Shown here: positions 17,458 through 26,370 of the stretch, piece after piece
Layout: each line of letters starts with the position of its first letter
Position numbering within the stretch: position 1 is the first letter of the stretch
Origin: Acidimicrobiia bacterium
Lineage (GTDB): Bacteria > Acidobacteriota > Vicinamibacteria > Vicinamibacterales > UBA2999
Direction of reading: 5' to 3'
NCBI GenBank assembly: GCA_016871255.1
Contig: VFZH01000019.1
Coordinates: forward strand, 1-39,375
Length of the DNA stretch: 39,375 nucleotides
Translations under genes and position numbers: made by a program
Notes under the pieces: generated by a model
Database searches by the model: none
What the model saw: only the letters and a program-made list of their open reading frames with translations
What the model was told of the DNA's origin: nothing

Positions 17458-20427
17458 ATGAGGCTGTCGAGGGTCGTCCTGGCGGCGACGATGGTCGTTG
17501 CGTGCGCGGCGGCGGGTTGGGCACAGTCGGCCACCACCGGTGCGATCGCCGGGGTGGTGCGGGACACGACGGGGGCGGTGCTGCCGGGTGTGACGGTGGA
17601 GGCATCGAGCCCGGCGCTCATCGAGAAGGTCCGGGTCGCGGTGACCGACGACCAGGGCAACTACAAGATCATCGATCTCCGGCCGGGCGCCTACGCGGTG
17701 ACGTTCACGCTGCCCGGCTTCTCGACCTTCAAGCGCGAAGGGCTCGAGCTGACCACCGGCTTCACGGCCACGGCGAACGCCGACATGCAGGTCGGCTCGC
17801 TGGAGGAAACCGTGACGGTGTCGGGCGCCAGCCCGGTCGTGGACATCCAGAACGTCCGCCAGCAGCGCGTGCTGTCTCGCGAGCTCCTCGACAGCGTGCC
17901 CACGAACAAGACGTTCCAGGGCTTTGCCGCGCTGACGCTGGGCGCTACGCCGGCGGGGACGGGGCACGACGTGGGCGGCAACCGCGGTGACGGCCTCGGC
18001 GGCTTCGGCTTCCACGGCAGCCGGACCGCGGATCAGCGGCTGACCATGGACGGCATGCTGTTCACCGGGCTCGGCGGCGGAGCCCAGATGCGCAACATCG
18101 TGGTGAACCAGGCGTTCGTGCAGGAGACGACGCTCGAGGTGCGTGGCGCCAGCGCGGAGAGCGAAGCCGGTGGCGCGCACATCAACGTGGTGCCGAAGGA
18201 CGGCGGCAACGCCTTCTCGTCCACGTTCACGGGGGCGGGGAGCGGATCGGCGCTGCAGGCGACGAACATCACCGAGGAACTCCAGGCGCGCGGCCTGCCG
18301 CCGCAGACCTCGTCGAAGAAGATCTGGGACGTGGGCGGTGGCATGGGCGGGCCCATTCGCCAGGACAAGCTGTGGTACTACACGGCGATCCGCTGGTGGG
18401 GCGCGCAGACGAACCTGCCGGGCGCCTTCTACAACGCGAACCAGGGCAAGTACGTCGGCGATCCCGACAGCGGCGTGACGATCTACCAGCGCGACACCAG
18501 CCGCCCGGCGTTCCAGAACATCTACAACCGCGACTACAGCGTGCGGTTCACCTGGCAGGCCACGCAGAAGAGCAAGTACGCCATCTCGACGAGTCTCCAG
18601 GACAACTGCAACTGCACGCTCGGCAGCGGGCCCTCGGCGCCCGAGTCGTACCGGAGCCCGACCTACTGGCCGATCAGCCTGACGCAGCTGACCTGGAACT
18701 ACCCGGCGAGCAACCGGGTGCTGATCGACGCCGGCACCTCGTTCCTGTACAACAACTACACGAACCTGCCCGAGCCGGAAGTCAGCCCGCGCGACATCGC
18801 GCTCCGCGAGCTGTCGAACGGCATGCAGTACAACGCCCGGGCGGCGGGGCTGTGGCTGAACGACTACGGCTACAAGAACCTGACGAACCAGTGGAACAGC
18901 CGCGTGGCGATCTCCTACGTCACCGGCTCGCACGCCTTCAAGGCCGGCCTGACGTACCTCCAGGGCTGGCAGCAGTACAACGTGCGCCTGAACGACCGGC
19001 CGATGGAGTACCAGCTGCGGAACTTCGTGCCGGTGTCGCTGCGGATGTGGGCGTCGCCGTTCGAGGCGCGCGGCCGCTTCAGCCCGAACATGGGGCTCTA
19101 CGCGCAGGATCAGTGGACGATCAGCAGGCTGACGCTGAACCTGGGCGTGCGTTACGACTACCTGCACGGGATCAACCCGTCGCACGAGAGCCCGGCCGGG
19201 CCGTTCGTGCCGGCGCGGTCGTTCCCGACGGTCGACGCGTTGCCGAGGTTCAGCGACCTCGCGCCGCGCGTGGGCGCCGCCTACGACCTGTTTGGCGACG
19301 GCAAGACGGCCGTCAAGGTGTCGCTGGGCCGGTACGTCGAGCTGGCCAGCATCTGGACGCTGACGTACAACACCAACCCCATGGCGCAGATCGCGCAGTT
19401 CTCCGATCGCACCTGGAACGACGCGAACCGCAACTACGTGCCCGACTGCAACCTGCTCGACCCGAGCGCCAACGGGGAGTGCGGGCGCGGGTCCACCGCC
19501 ACGCTGGGGCAGCTCCGGATCATCCAGCAGTACGACAAGCAGGTGACCGAGGGCTTCGGCAACCGGCCGATGAACTGGCAGGCGGGCATGTCGGTGCAGC
19601 ACGAGATCGCCGCGAACATGGCGCTGAACTTCGGCTACTACCGGACGTGGTTCGGCAACTTCACGGTGAACGACAACCGCGCCACGACGCCGGCCGACTT
19701 CGATCCGTACTGCGTGACGGCGCCGACCGACACGCGGCTGGGCGATGCGAGCGGCGCGCGGCTGTGCGGCCTCTACGACATCAACCCGTCGAGGTTCGGG
19801 CAGCAGGACAACATCTTCGTGCAGCACGCCACGTTCGGCGAGCGCACGGAGGTCTACAACGGCGTCGACCTGGGGCTGAGCGCGCGGTTCGGCGAAGGCG
19901 GGCTGGTGCAGGGCGGCGTGTCCACGGGCCGCACGCAGTACGACAACTGCGCCGTGGTCGACTCCCCGCAGGCGGCGCGCGAGGGCTTCTGCAACTACGA
20001 TCTGCCGTTCGAGGGGCAGACGCAGTACAAGCTGTCGTTCGTGTACCCCCTGCCGCTGGACGTGCGCTTCAGCGGGACGTACCAGAACCTGCCGGGCGCG
20101 GCCTACGGCGCGAACTTCGTCGTGACCAACGCCCAGATTGCGCCGTCGCTCGGCCGCAACCTGGCGGCGGGCGCGGGTGGCACGGTGATCGTGGACATCC
20201 TGCCGCCGAACAGGCTGTTCGAGGAGCGGCTGAGCCAGCTCGACCTCCGCCTCACGAAGATCTTCCGGTTCGGGCGCGGACGGCTGCAGGGGATGTTCGA
20301 CATCTACAACATCTTCAACGCCAACACCGTGCTGGGGCTGAACTCCCGGTTCGGCGCCGCCTGGCGGACACCCAGCCAGGTGCTCGCCGGCCGGCTGTTC
20401 AAGTTCGGCGGGCAGTTCGACTTCTAG
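17458..20427 (+). CDS. TonB-dependent receptor 2, Oar-like
   Basis: 989-residue outer-membrane receptor. Layout: signal peptide (VVLAATMVVACAAAGWAQ), CarboxypepD_reg-like domain (TTGAIAGVVRDTTGAVLPGV to KREGLELT), plug with LEETVTVSGASPVVD and IQNVRQQRV, and a barrel ending in GGQFDF with terminal Phe. The loop motif YCVTAPTDTRL...RLCGLYDINP is shared with receptors 1 and 3. The ATG at 17458 has AAGGAGG four bases before; an upstream in-frame ATG (17419) lacks this. The sequence is markedly similar to receptor 3 in domains and loop motifs, so they are probably paralogs with different ligands. It stands alone; a purine-rich repeat tract begins 13 bp after its stop. Confidence 0.93.
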   Translation: MRLSRVVLAATMVVACAAAGWAQSATTGAIAGVVRDTTGAVLPGVTVEASSPALIEKVRVAVTDDQGNYKIIDLRPGAYAVTFTLPGFSTFKREGLELTTGFTATANADMQVGSLEETVTVSGASPVVDIQNVRQQRVLSRELLDSVPTNKTFQGFAALTLGATPAGTGHDVGGNRGDGLGGFGFHGSRTADQRLTMDGMLFTGLGGGAQMRNIVVNQAFVQETTLEVRGASAESEAGGAHINVVPKDGGNAFSSTFTGAGSGSALQATNITEELQARGLPPQTSSKKIWDVGGGMGGPIRQDKLWYYTAIRWWGAQTNLPGAFYNANQGKYVGDPDSGVTIYQRDTSRPAFQNIYNRDYSVRFTWQATQKSKYAISTSLQDNCNCTLGSGPSAPESYRSPTYWPISLTQLTWNYPASNRVLIDAGTSFLYNNYTNLPEPEVSPRDIALRELSNGMQYNARAAGLWLNDYGYKNLTNQWNSRVAISYVTGSHAFKAGLTYLQGWQQYNVRLNDRPMEYQLRNFVPVSLRMWASPFEARGRFSPNMGLYAQDQWTISRLTLNLGVRYDYLHGINPSHESPAGPFVPARSFPTVDALPRFSDLAPRVGAAYDLFGDGKTAVKVSLGRYVELASIWTLTYNTNPMAQIAQFSDRTWNDANRNYVPDCNLLDPSANGECGRGSTATLGQLRIIQQYDKQVTEGFGNRPMNWQAGMSVQHEIAANMALNFGYYRTWFGNFTVNDNRATTPADFDPYCVTAPTDTRLGDASGARLCGLYDINPSRFGQQDNIFVQHATFGERTEVYNGVDLGLSARFGEGGLVQGGVSTGRTQYDNCAVVDSPQAAREGFCNYDLPFEGQTQYKLSFVYPLPLDVRFSGTYQNLPGAAYGANFVVTNAQIAPSLGRNLAAGAGGTVIVDILPPNRLFEERLSQLDLRLTKIFRFGRGRLQGMFDIYNIFNANTVLGLNSRFGAAWRTPSQVLAGRLFKFGGQFDF

Positions 20428-20440
20428 CGTGACGCTTGGC

Positions 20441-20540
20441 GAAGTGGAAAAGTGGAAAAGTGGAAGAGTGGAAAAGTAAAGTCGGGAGTCGGAAGGTCGA
20501 AGTGCGGAAGTAAGTGAGAAGTTGGAAAGCAGGAGGGGGG
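20441..20540 (+). repeat. Purine-rich AAGTGGAA octamer array, left arm
   Basis: Octamers AAGTGGAA repeat four times with one G change (GAGTGGAA), then a diverged purine-rich stretch that ends GAAGTTGGAAAGCAGGA. Read in reverse, the tract at 22071-22236 has the same 8-mer array and a matching diverged part. The two therefore form inverted arms around the IS256-family element. Confidence 0.75.
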
Positions 20541-22033
20541 ACTGTCCGGAATTTCGTGTGTGAAGCGGGTTGACGGCGTCGTTCTCTTTCTTCTGTCTTC
20601 TTCTCCGCAAGCGATGAGGCGTGTGGGCGCTGTGGGAAACCGCGTTCTGTGCGGTTTTCCAAGTCGCTGTGGGCGCGTTCTGTGCGTCCATAGTGACGGC
20701 AGCGTCCATGCGCTCCGGGCATTTTACGTCTGGGGCGCGAGAAAGCGATCTTCGTACAGGATCGCGAAATGACGCATCGCGGTTTTCCCGTGAATGGCGC
20801 CGCGCGCCCATTTCGCCGTGATGTGGCGGAGCGCGAGCCCAATCAGCTTGGTGGCGGCTTCGTCGCTGGGAAAATGGCCGCGCGTCTTGATGATCTTGCG
20901 CAGCTGCGCGTGGACACTCTCCAGCGCGTTGGTCGTGTCGATCACCCGCCGCACGTCGGGGGAAACGCCAAGAACGGAATCACGTGCGTCCAGGCGCGCC
21001 GCCACGACGCGACGACGGTCGGAAACGTCGTGCCCCAAGGGCCGCGTGCAACGTCGTCGAGCGCGGCGGCAGCGGCCTCCGCGTTCGGCGCGGTATCAAT
21101 TGGGCGAAGGGCCTTCGCCAACGGCTTCCGCTCTTTCCAATTGGCGACGTCGAGCGTGTGCCGAATCAGGTGCACGATGCAGGTCTGGCGCGTCGTCGCC
21201 GGATACACCGCCGCGAGCGCCTCGCTCATCCCCTGCAGGCCATCGGTCACGGCGATGAGGATGTCGCGGCACCCGCGCGTTTTCAGATCGCTGACGACCG
21301 TCAGCCAGCATGTCGCGCCTTCGGTCTGCTCGATCCACAGGCCGAGGATGTCGCGGCTCCCGTCCGGCAGGACCGCCAGCGCCAGATAGAGGGCCTGGCT
21401 GCGCACCGTCGCCTCGTCGCGAAGCTTCACGCGCAGCGCATCGAAGAACACGACGGGATACATCGCCTCGAGCGGCCGGCTTTGCCACGCGGTGACTTCC
21501 GCGACGATGCCGTCCGTCACCGTGCTGATCAGATCGGGCGACACCTCCACGCCATACATGTCCGCGAGGACACCTTGGATTTCGCGCACCGTCATCCCAC
21601 GCGCGTAGAGCGCCAGAATCTTGTCGTCGAAGCCCGTGAAGCGGCGCTCGTGTGTCGCGATGAGCCGTGGCTCAACGCTCCCGTCGCGATCGCGCGGCAC
21701 GTCGATCGCGAGCGGACCGTCGTCGGTCAGCACCGTCTTGCCGCCCGTCCCGTTCCGGTGATTCGTCGTGTCGCCCGGTTTCGTGCCGCCCGGCGGGTAG
21801 CCCACATGGTGCGTGAGCTCGCCGCCCAGCGCGCGCTCGATAATCGCCTTCTTGAAGCGACGCACCGCGGCGTCGAGCTCCTCAGGCGAGATTGGCCCTT
21901 GTCGCACGAATTGGTCGAGGATTTCCGAGAGGATCGGCGCCAGCGGGGCGTCAGGCATTAAGGCTCTCCGTTCTGCGGGGCATAGAGTCTCCTCATGGTA
22001 TGCCCCACACACGAAATTCCTGATACCCTCCCC
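20535..22033 (-). mobile_element. IS256-family insertion sequence, degenerate
   Basis: The ends carry an inverted repeat with the identical 15-base core GGAATTTCGTGTGTG (20548-20562; inverse at 22006-22020) and weaker similarity outward to G-rich tips. The size is about 1.5 kb, near the family norm. It contains one transposase gene, frameshifted, and a 160-bp non-coding part near the left end with a hairpin (20634-20660, GGGAAACCGC / GCGGTTTTCC around GTTCTGT). An 8-9 bp target duplication could not be assigned because both flanks are simple repeats. Borders are approximate. Confidence 0.7.
20724..21958 (-). pseudogene. IS256-family (mutator-type) transposase, frameshifted
   Basis: The reading frame from the Met at 21958 (MPDAPLAPILSEILDQ) gives a normal IS256 N-terminal and catalytic region: FFDALRVKLRDE with the first Asp, AVTDGLQGMSEAL with the second Asp, and CIVHLIRHTLD. 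It stops at 20942 after VIPFLAFPPTCGG. The continuation is in another frame: SPDVRRVIDTTNALESVHAQLRKIIKTRG with the catalytic Glu, ending FAILYEDRFLAP. The break lies in a run of five C (near 20960 on the + strand, GGGGG) where six would restore the frame. Without frameshifting the enzyme lacks its DDE glutamate. A sequencing error in the homopolymer cannot be excluded. Confidence 0.85.
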
Positions 22034-22070
22034 TGCTCAACTTCCCCGCAGTTCACGCCCGAACGTCGCG

Positions 22071-22236
22071 CCCACTTTCCACTTTCCACTTTCCACTTCC
22101 CACTTTCCACTTTTCACTTCCCACTTCCCACTTCCCACTTCCCACTTCCCACTTACTTCCGACTTCACCCTTTCTACTTCCACCTTTACTGTTCCACTCT
22201 TCCACTTTTCCACTTTTCCACTTCTCCACTTCTCCC
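22071..22236 (-). repeat. Pyrimidine-rich CACTTCC heptamer and CCACTTTT octamer arrays, right arm
   Basis: On the + strand CACTTTC/CACTTCC heptamers repeat about twelve times (22071-22155). A diverged part follows, then TTCCACTT octamers (about 22190-22236). The octamer part is the inverse of the array at 20441. The 353 bp between the transposase start and the next gene hold the IS right end and this tract, and no gene. Confidence 0.75.
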
Positions 22237-22311
22237 CCTCGGGGTATGCTTCCGTGCCCCGGCCGATCTAGAATCCCGCGAATCTCTGTTCCTTCAGCCA
22301 GGAGTTGTCCG

Positions 22312-24078
22312 ATGGCTCGACGATCGAAGACCCGTACCCCTCTCACCCGGCGTGACTTCCTGAAGGCGTCCGGCACCGGTTCCGGTGCACTGCTCGCGGG
22401 TGCGGTCCCGGCGATCGCCTTCTCGACAGCCACGGTCCAGGCGCAGCAGTCCTGGGACCGCGAGGCGGATGTCGTCGTGGTGGGCTCCGGCGCGGCGGCG
22501 GCGTCAGCGGCGCTCTTTGCGCACGAAGCAGGTGCGCAGGTGGTCATGCTGGAGAAGGCGGACACCTACGGCGGGACGACCGCCCGCTCTGGCGGCGCCG
22601 TCTGGGCGCCGAACAACAGCTACATGCGGAAGAAGGGGCTGGCGGATCCGAAGGCGGACTGCCTGCGCTACATGGCGCGCGTGTCCTATCCGCAGATCTA
22701 CAGCGCGAAGGACGCGAAGTTCGGCCTGCCGGACAACGAGTACGCGCTGCTCGAGGCGCACTACGACCACGCCGGCGAGGCGGTGGACGGCCTGGTGCAG
22801 ATCGGCGTGTTCCCGGGCTTCGACTTCTTCGGCGTCGAGGACGACGGCACGCCGATCGTGACGGATCACTTCGCGCACCTGGCCGAAGACAAGGCGCCGC
22901 GGGGGCGCTCGCTGCTGCCGCTGCGCGACGACGGGACGCGCGGCAACGGCGGGCTGTGGGCGCTCCGGACGAAGGCGGCGGTGGAGTCGCGCAACATCCC
23001 GATCCTGACCGGCCACCGGGTGAGCCGGCTGCTCCAGAACGGCCGCGGGGAGGTCGTCGGCGTGCAGGCGACGCTGGGGGGCGGGAAGACCGTGACCGTG
23101 CGCGCGCGCAAGGGCGTCATCTTCGGCAGCGGCGGCTTCACGCACGACCCGGAGCTGTGCCTGCACTACCTGCGCGGCCCGATCTTCGGCGGCTGCGCCG
23201 TGCCGACCAACGAAGGCGACTTCGTGCGCATGGGCATCGACGCGGGAGCCGCGCTCGCGAACATGAACAACGCGTGGTGGAACGCGCTTCCTCTGGAGGC
23301 CGCGCTCAAGCTGCGCAGCACCACCAACCTGGGCGGGCAGCCGGGCGGCGACAGCATGATCACGGTGAACCGGTTCGGCCGTCGCACGGGCAACGAGAAG
23401 ATCGTCTGGTCGGGCAAGGGCGACGCGTTCTTCTGGTACGACCCGACCACCGCCACCTACCCGAACATGGTGCAGTTCGGCATCTACGACCAGTTCACGC
23501 GCGAGCGCTTCGGCGGGTCGAGCGCGCCGATCCCGAAGCCGGGCGTCGATTCGCCGTTCGTCCTGAGCGGCAACACGCTCGAAGAGCTCGCCGCGGCGAT
23601 CGCCCAGCGGCTGGCGTCGCTCGCGGCGCAGATCGGCGACTTCACGCTCGCCGACACCTTCGTGGCCGGCCTGAAGGAGGAGATCGCGCGCTTCAACCGG
23701 TTTGCGGAAACGGGGAAGGACCTCGACTTCCGGCGCGGCGAGGGCCCGATGGACAGCACGGCCCGCCGCGACGGGAACGACAAGCCGAACCCGACGATGT
23801 ACCCGATCTCGGACAAGGGGCCGTACTACGCGGTGCTGATTGGCGCGGGCACGCTGGACACCAACGGCGGACCGAAGATCAACGCCAGCGCGCAGGTGCT
23901 CGACACGCGCGACCAGCCGATCCCCGGCCTGTACGGCGCCGGCAACTGCATCGGCTCACCCGCCGGGCAGGGCTACTGGGGGCACGGCGGGACGATCGGT
24001 CCGGCGGCGACGTTCGGCCGCCAGGCCGCGCTGCACGCGGCCTCGCAGCCCGTCCGCGACTGGGGCGGCTCGGACTGA
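22312..24078 (+). CDS. Tat-exported FAD-dependent oxidoreductase, 3-ketosteroid-dehydrogenase-like
   Basis: 588 residues. A twin-arginine signal (LTRRDFLKASG, residues 11-21) and cleavage near AQQ (about 46) precede an FAD-binding Rossmann motif VVVGSGAAAASAALFAHEAG (55-74) and GGTTARSGGAVW. The C-terminus has GNCIGSPAGQGYWGHGGTIGPAATFGRQAALHA (from about 544), the pattern of KSTD / fumarate-reductase flavoproteins (FAD_binding_2). It probably dehydrogenates or reduces an unsaturated substrate in the periplasm; the substrate is unknown and no steroid genes are nearby. The ATG at 22312 has CAGGAG seven bases upstream. It is convergent with the next operon. Confidence 0.88.
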   Translation: MARRSKTRTPLTRRDFLKASGTGSGALLAGAVPAIAFSTATVQAQQSWDREADVVVVGSGAAAASAALFAHEAGAQVVMLEKADTYGGTTARSGGAVWAPNNSYMRKKGLADPKADCLRYMARVSYPQIYSAKDAKFGLPDNEYALLEAHYDHAGEAVDGLVQIGVFPGFDFFGVEDDGTPIVTDHFAHLAEDKAPRGRSLLPLRDDGTRGNGGLWALRTKAAVESRNIPILTGHRVSRLLQNGRGEVVGVQATLGGGKTVTVRARKGVIFGSGGFTHDPELCLHYLRGPIFGGCAVPTNEGDFVRMGIDAGAALANMNNAWWNALPLEAALKLRSTTNLGGQPGGDSMITVNRFGRRTGNEKIVWSGKGDAFFWYDPTTATYPNMVQFGIYDQFTRERFGGSSAPIPKPGVDSPFVLSGNTLEELAAAIAQRLASLAAQIGDFTLADTFVAGLKEEIARFNRFAETGKDLDFRRGEGPMDSTARRDGNDKPNPTMYPISDKGPYYAVLIGAGTLDTNGGPKINASAQVLDTRDQPIPGLYGAGNCIGSPAGQGYWGHGGTIGPAATFGRQAALHAASQPVRDWGGSD

Positions 24079-24080
24079 CG

Positions 24081-24110
24081 GAAGTGGAACAGTTGAAAGT
24101 GGATTACTTC
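24081..24110. repeat. Short GAAGTGGAA-type tract between convergent genes
   Basis: GAAGTGGAACAGTTGAAAGT follows the flavoprotein stop directly and belongs to the same repeat type as the two tracts that bracket the IS. It also contains the TAA stop (24104-24106) of the opposing gene. Confidence 0.5.
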
Positions 24111-25030
24111 TCCGGCTGTACGGTAACGGTCACGTCAGCCGAGGTCTTCAGCACGCCGTCGTCAGCGACGGCGCGGAGGACGTAAGTTCCCGGCGCGCTG
24201 AAGCGCGCCGTTGTGGACACGGTGCCGTTGTGTTTGGGGACGGAAAGGACCTGGGGTTCGAAGGTGACCGTTCCGGCGCCACGGTAGTGCAGCCAGGTGA
24301 TGGCCAGGCCCGTCTCGTACGCTGCCGCGGCCTTGACCAGGTCCTGGGAAATCGGGCCACCCTGCCGGACCACGAGGGTCGGATTGAAGGCCTCCGGCCC
24401 TGGTCCTCTGGAGTTCGCCGGGCCCTCGGAGTGCCCGCCCCCCGGGCGGGGGCCTGGCTCGCCGTCGTCGCGCGCCGCCACCGTGAGTGAAACGGCGCCT
24501 GGAAACGTTACGGACACGTGCTGGTTGCCGGTGACTTCCACGGACGGCCGGAGGTTCGGCTCGAGTTCACGCGTCGTCCGTCCGTGGTTGCCGCCAGCGT
24601 TCCGGTTGACCTTGTACACGCCCTCGTCGATCTCCGCCGCCGGCAACAGATTGCCGATCGCCGTCGAGGTGCCTCCGTTGTGGGTCAGCGTCCAGACGAG
24701 GTCGCCGTTCCCGAAGTCGGCTGGCACGCGCACCTCGAACACGAACTGCTGCCGCCTCGTGTAGAAGTAGGCTGGCTGTCCGCGGTCGGCCTCGCCCGGC
24801 CTGAAGAAGTTGTTCTCGCCGACGGGGACGTGAAGTTCCTCGACGTAGTTGCGGTTCAGGTAGCCGAACACGAGCGTGAAGCTCCCGTCCGCGTTGCGGA
24901 GCCACCCTTCGAAGACCGGTTGGACGTTCTGTCCGCGCAGGAACTGGGTCTGGGCGCCGCCGGGCGCTGCGGCCGCGAGTACGAACAGCGCGGCGACGGC
25001 GCGGCGGGCGCACCGGCTACGGAACGACAT
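24104..25030 (-). CDS. Secreted protein with C-terminal Ig-like domain, function unknown
   Basis: 308 residues from the Met at 25030, which overlaps the end of the previous gene by 14 bp; AAGGGG stands seven bases upstream. A signal peptide (AVAALFVLAAAAPGGAQ) is followed by a beta-rich domain with FEGWLRNADGSFTLVFGYLNRNYVEELHVP and NNFFRPGEADRGQPAYF, then a Gly/Pro-rich linker (GEPGPRPGGGHSEGP). The Ig/PKD-like end is TARFSAPGTYVLRAVADDGVLKTSADVTVTV. I do not recognise the N-terminal domain. It is third gene of the operon with the PQQ dehydrogenase and the heme/copper protein, so it probably works with them in the periplasm. Confidence 0.8.
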   Translation of the reverse strand: MSFRSRCARRAVAALFVLAAAAPGGAQTQFLRGQNVQPVFEGWLRNADGSFTLVFGYLNRNYVEELHVPVGENNFFRPGEADRGQPAYFYTRRQQFVFEVRVPADFGNGDLVWTLTHNGGTSTAIGNLLPAAEIDEGVYKVNRNAGGNHGRTTRELEPNLRPSVEVTGNQHVSVTFPGAVSLTVAARDDGEPGPRPGGGHSEGPANSRGPGPEAFNPTLVVRQGGPISQDLVKAAAAYETGLAITWLHYRGAGTVTFEPQVLSVPKHNGTVSTTARFSAPGTYVLRAVADDGVLKTSADVTVTVQPEK

Positions 25031-26324
25031 GGCCCGGCCCCTTGCGCGTCGCGAGGACGCGCTCCTGAACTGCCTGGTTGAACTCGTCGTCCGACAGCGT
25101 GTACCACAGCAGCCAGGCGAAGGCCATGTCATCGCTCGTCCGCTGCCCGTACCCGGCCCAGTTCTGCGGGTCCGGGTTCCACTTGTTCAGCTTCGAGTTG
25201 TCGTGCCACGTGATGACGTGCAGCATCGTGCCCTTCGGCAGCAGCGGCTGCACTTCCTCGGCGTAGTTGTAGGTGATGTGCCAGCCGAAGTCCCAGTTCA
25301 CGCAGCTCAGCGACTGCACGCGGCCGTCAGCGTAGATCGCTTCGAGGCACTGCCGCTTGCCGCGGCTGTGGAGGTGCGGCTGAAAGGCGGTCAGGCGGAT
25401 GTTCTCCGTGAGCAGACGGTAGCCGTCGTGCCGAATGTCCGATTCGCCCGGGGGCAGGTCCAGGTCGGAGACGCCGCCGACGCCGGCCCGCATCTGCCGG
25501 CGCGCCGGCTCGTAGCCTTTCGGATAGAACCAGATCGCGATACTCGTCCGGTCGGTTGTGGTCGTCCCATTGGGAGCGTAGTGCATGTTGAACCGGAAGC
25601 GGGTCCCCTTCCGGAGCAGCATGGCGGACCCCTCCGGGAACACGTCGCCCGTCTTGCCGAGCGCGTACTCCGAGAACTGCGAGCCGTTCTCCTCGTCGTC
25701 GGTGACCCTCCAGGTCGACCCGTGGTGGACCACGGGAAAACCTTCGGCCGACGGCTTCGTCTCGAAGGCCCTCACCCAGCGGTCCTCGGGCATCTCGTGG
25801 TCGGCGTACAGGTCGATCCACATGTTGGGCGCATTCGCTTCGACGACGAACGGTTCGGGAATGGGCACCACGAGGTCCGGCTCGCCCAGGAGCGAGATCA
25901 GCCCGAATTTGCTCTGGTCAGGGAACTCGACGGGCGGAGGCATGTCGGCCGGGTTGCCCATGGGCGCGCCCGCGTCCACCCACCTGACGATGGTGTCCAC
26001 TTCGTCGTCCTTGAGCGACCGGTCGCCCTTGAACTGCTGGATGCCGACGTTGCGATCGATGGTCCAGGGCGGCATCGTCCGATCGGCCACCTTCTGCCGG
26101 ATGGCACGGGCCCAGGGCCGCGTCTCTTCGTACGTCACCAGCGACATCGGCGCGATGGCACCCTTGCGGTGACAGACCTGGCAGGACCGCTGCAGGATCG
26201 GCGCCACGTCTTTCGAGAACGTGATCGCGCCGGCCGGGTCCGGCGATGCCTGAGCGAGCGCCGGCTGTGGTGTCAACAGCGGGACCGCGACGACCAGTGC
26301 GGCGAGCGTGTGCCCCTTGGACAT
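25017..26324 (-). CDS. Heme c / PHM-like copper monooxygenase-fold fusion protein
   Basis: 435 residues with signal peptide (TLAALVVAVPLLTPQPALA). A cytochrome c domain has CQVCH (48-52) and MPPW (84-87) as candidate axial-ligand region. The remainder has a PHM/DBM-type copper fold, with a full set of ligand-like residues in the known order: HH (200-201), NMHY (His248), PHLH (His317, His319) and TSDDM (Met400). The last matches the Met region of peptidylglycine monooxygenases. The Met start at 26324 has AAGGAG eight bases upstream. It sits 46 bp after the PQQ dehydrogenase, suggesting electron transfer from PQQ to heme to copper. The substrate is unknown. Confidence 0.85.
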   Translation of the reverse strand: MSKGHTLAALVVAVPLLTPQPALAQASPDPAGAITFSKDVAPILQRSCQVCHRKGAIAPMSLVTYEETRPWARAIRQKVADRTMPPWTIDRNVGIQQFKGDRSLKDDEVDTIVRWVDAGAPMGNPADMPPPVEFPDQSKFGLISLLGEPDLVVPIPEPFVVEANAPNMWIDLYADHEMPEDRWVRAFETKPSAEGFPVVHHGSTWRVTDDEENGSQFSEYALGKTGDVFPEGSAMLLRKGTRFRFNMHYAPNGTTTTDRTSIAIWFYPKGYEPARRQMRAGVGGVSDLDLPPGESDIRHDGYRLLTENIRLTAFQPHLHSRGKRQCLEAIYADGRVQSLSCVNWDFGWHITYNYAEEVQPLLPKGTMLHVITWHDNSKLNKWNPDPQNWAGYGQRTSDDMAFAWLLWYTLSDDEFNQAVQERVLATRKGPGHVVP

Positions 26325-26370
26325 GGTCGATACTCCTTGGAAGAGAACGCCGGGCCGGCCTCGTGCCACC

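Noticed and set aside
17218-20811. 1197-codon open frame on the minus strand across receptor 2
   Set aside because: It is antisense to a receptor with clear domains, is rich in Arg/Val/His/Gln without any domain pattern, and results from the high-GC third-position bias. The same holds for long antisense frames at 28920-30743, 33870-35543, 35642-36889 and 5715-6842.
22062-22240. Possible CRISPR array in the CACTTCC repeat tract
   Set aside because: Units are 7-8 bp, contiguous and without unique spacers; this is a simple repeat.
22053-22565. Coding frames through the pyrimidine tract
   Set aside because: The translations are low-complexity (repeated HFPL/STF) and simply mirror the simple repeat.
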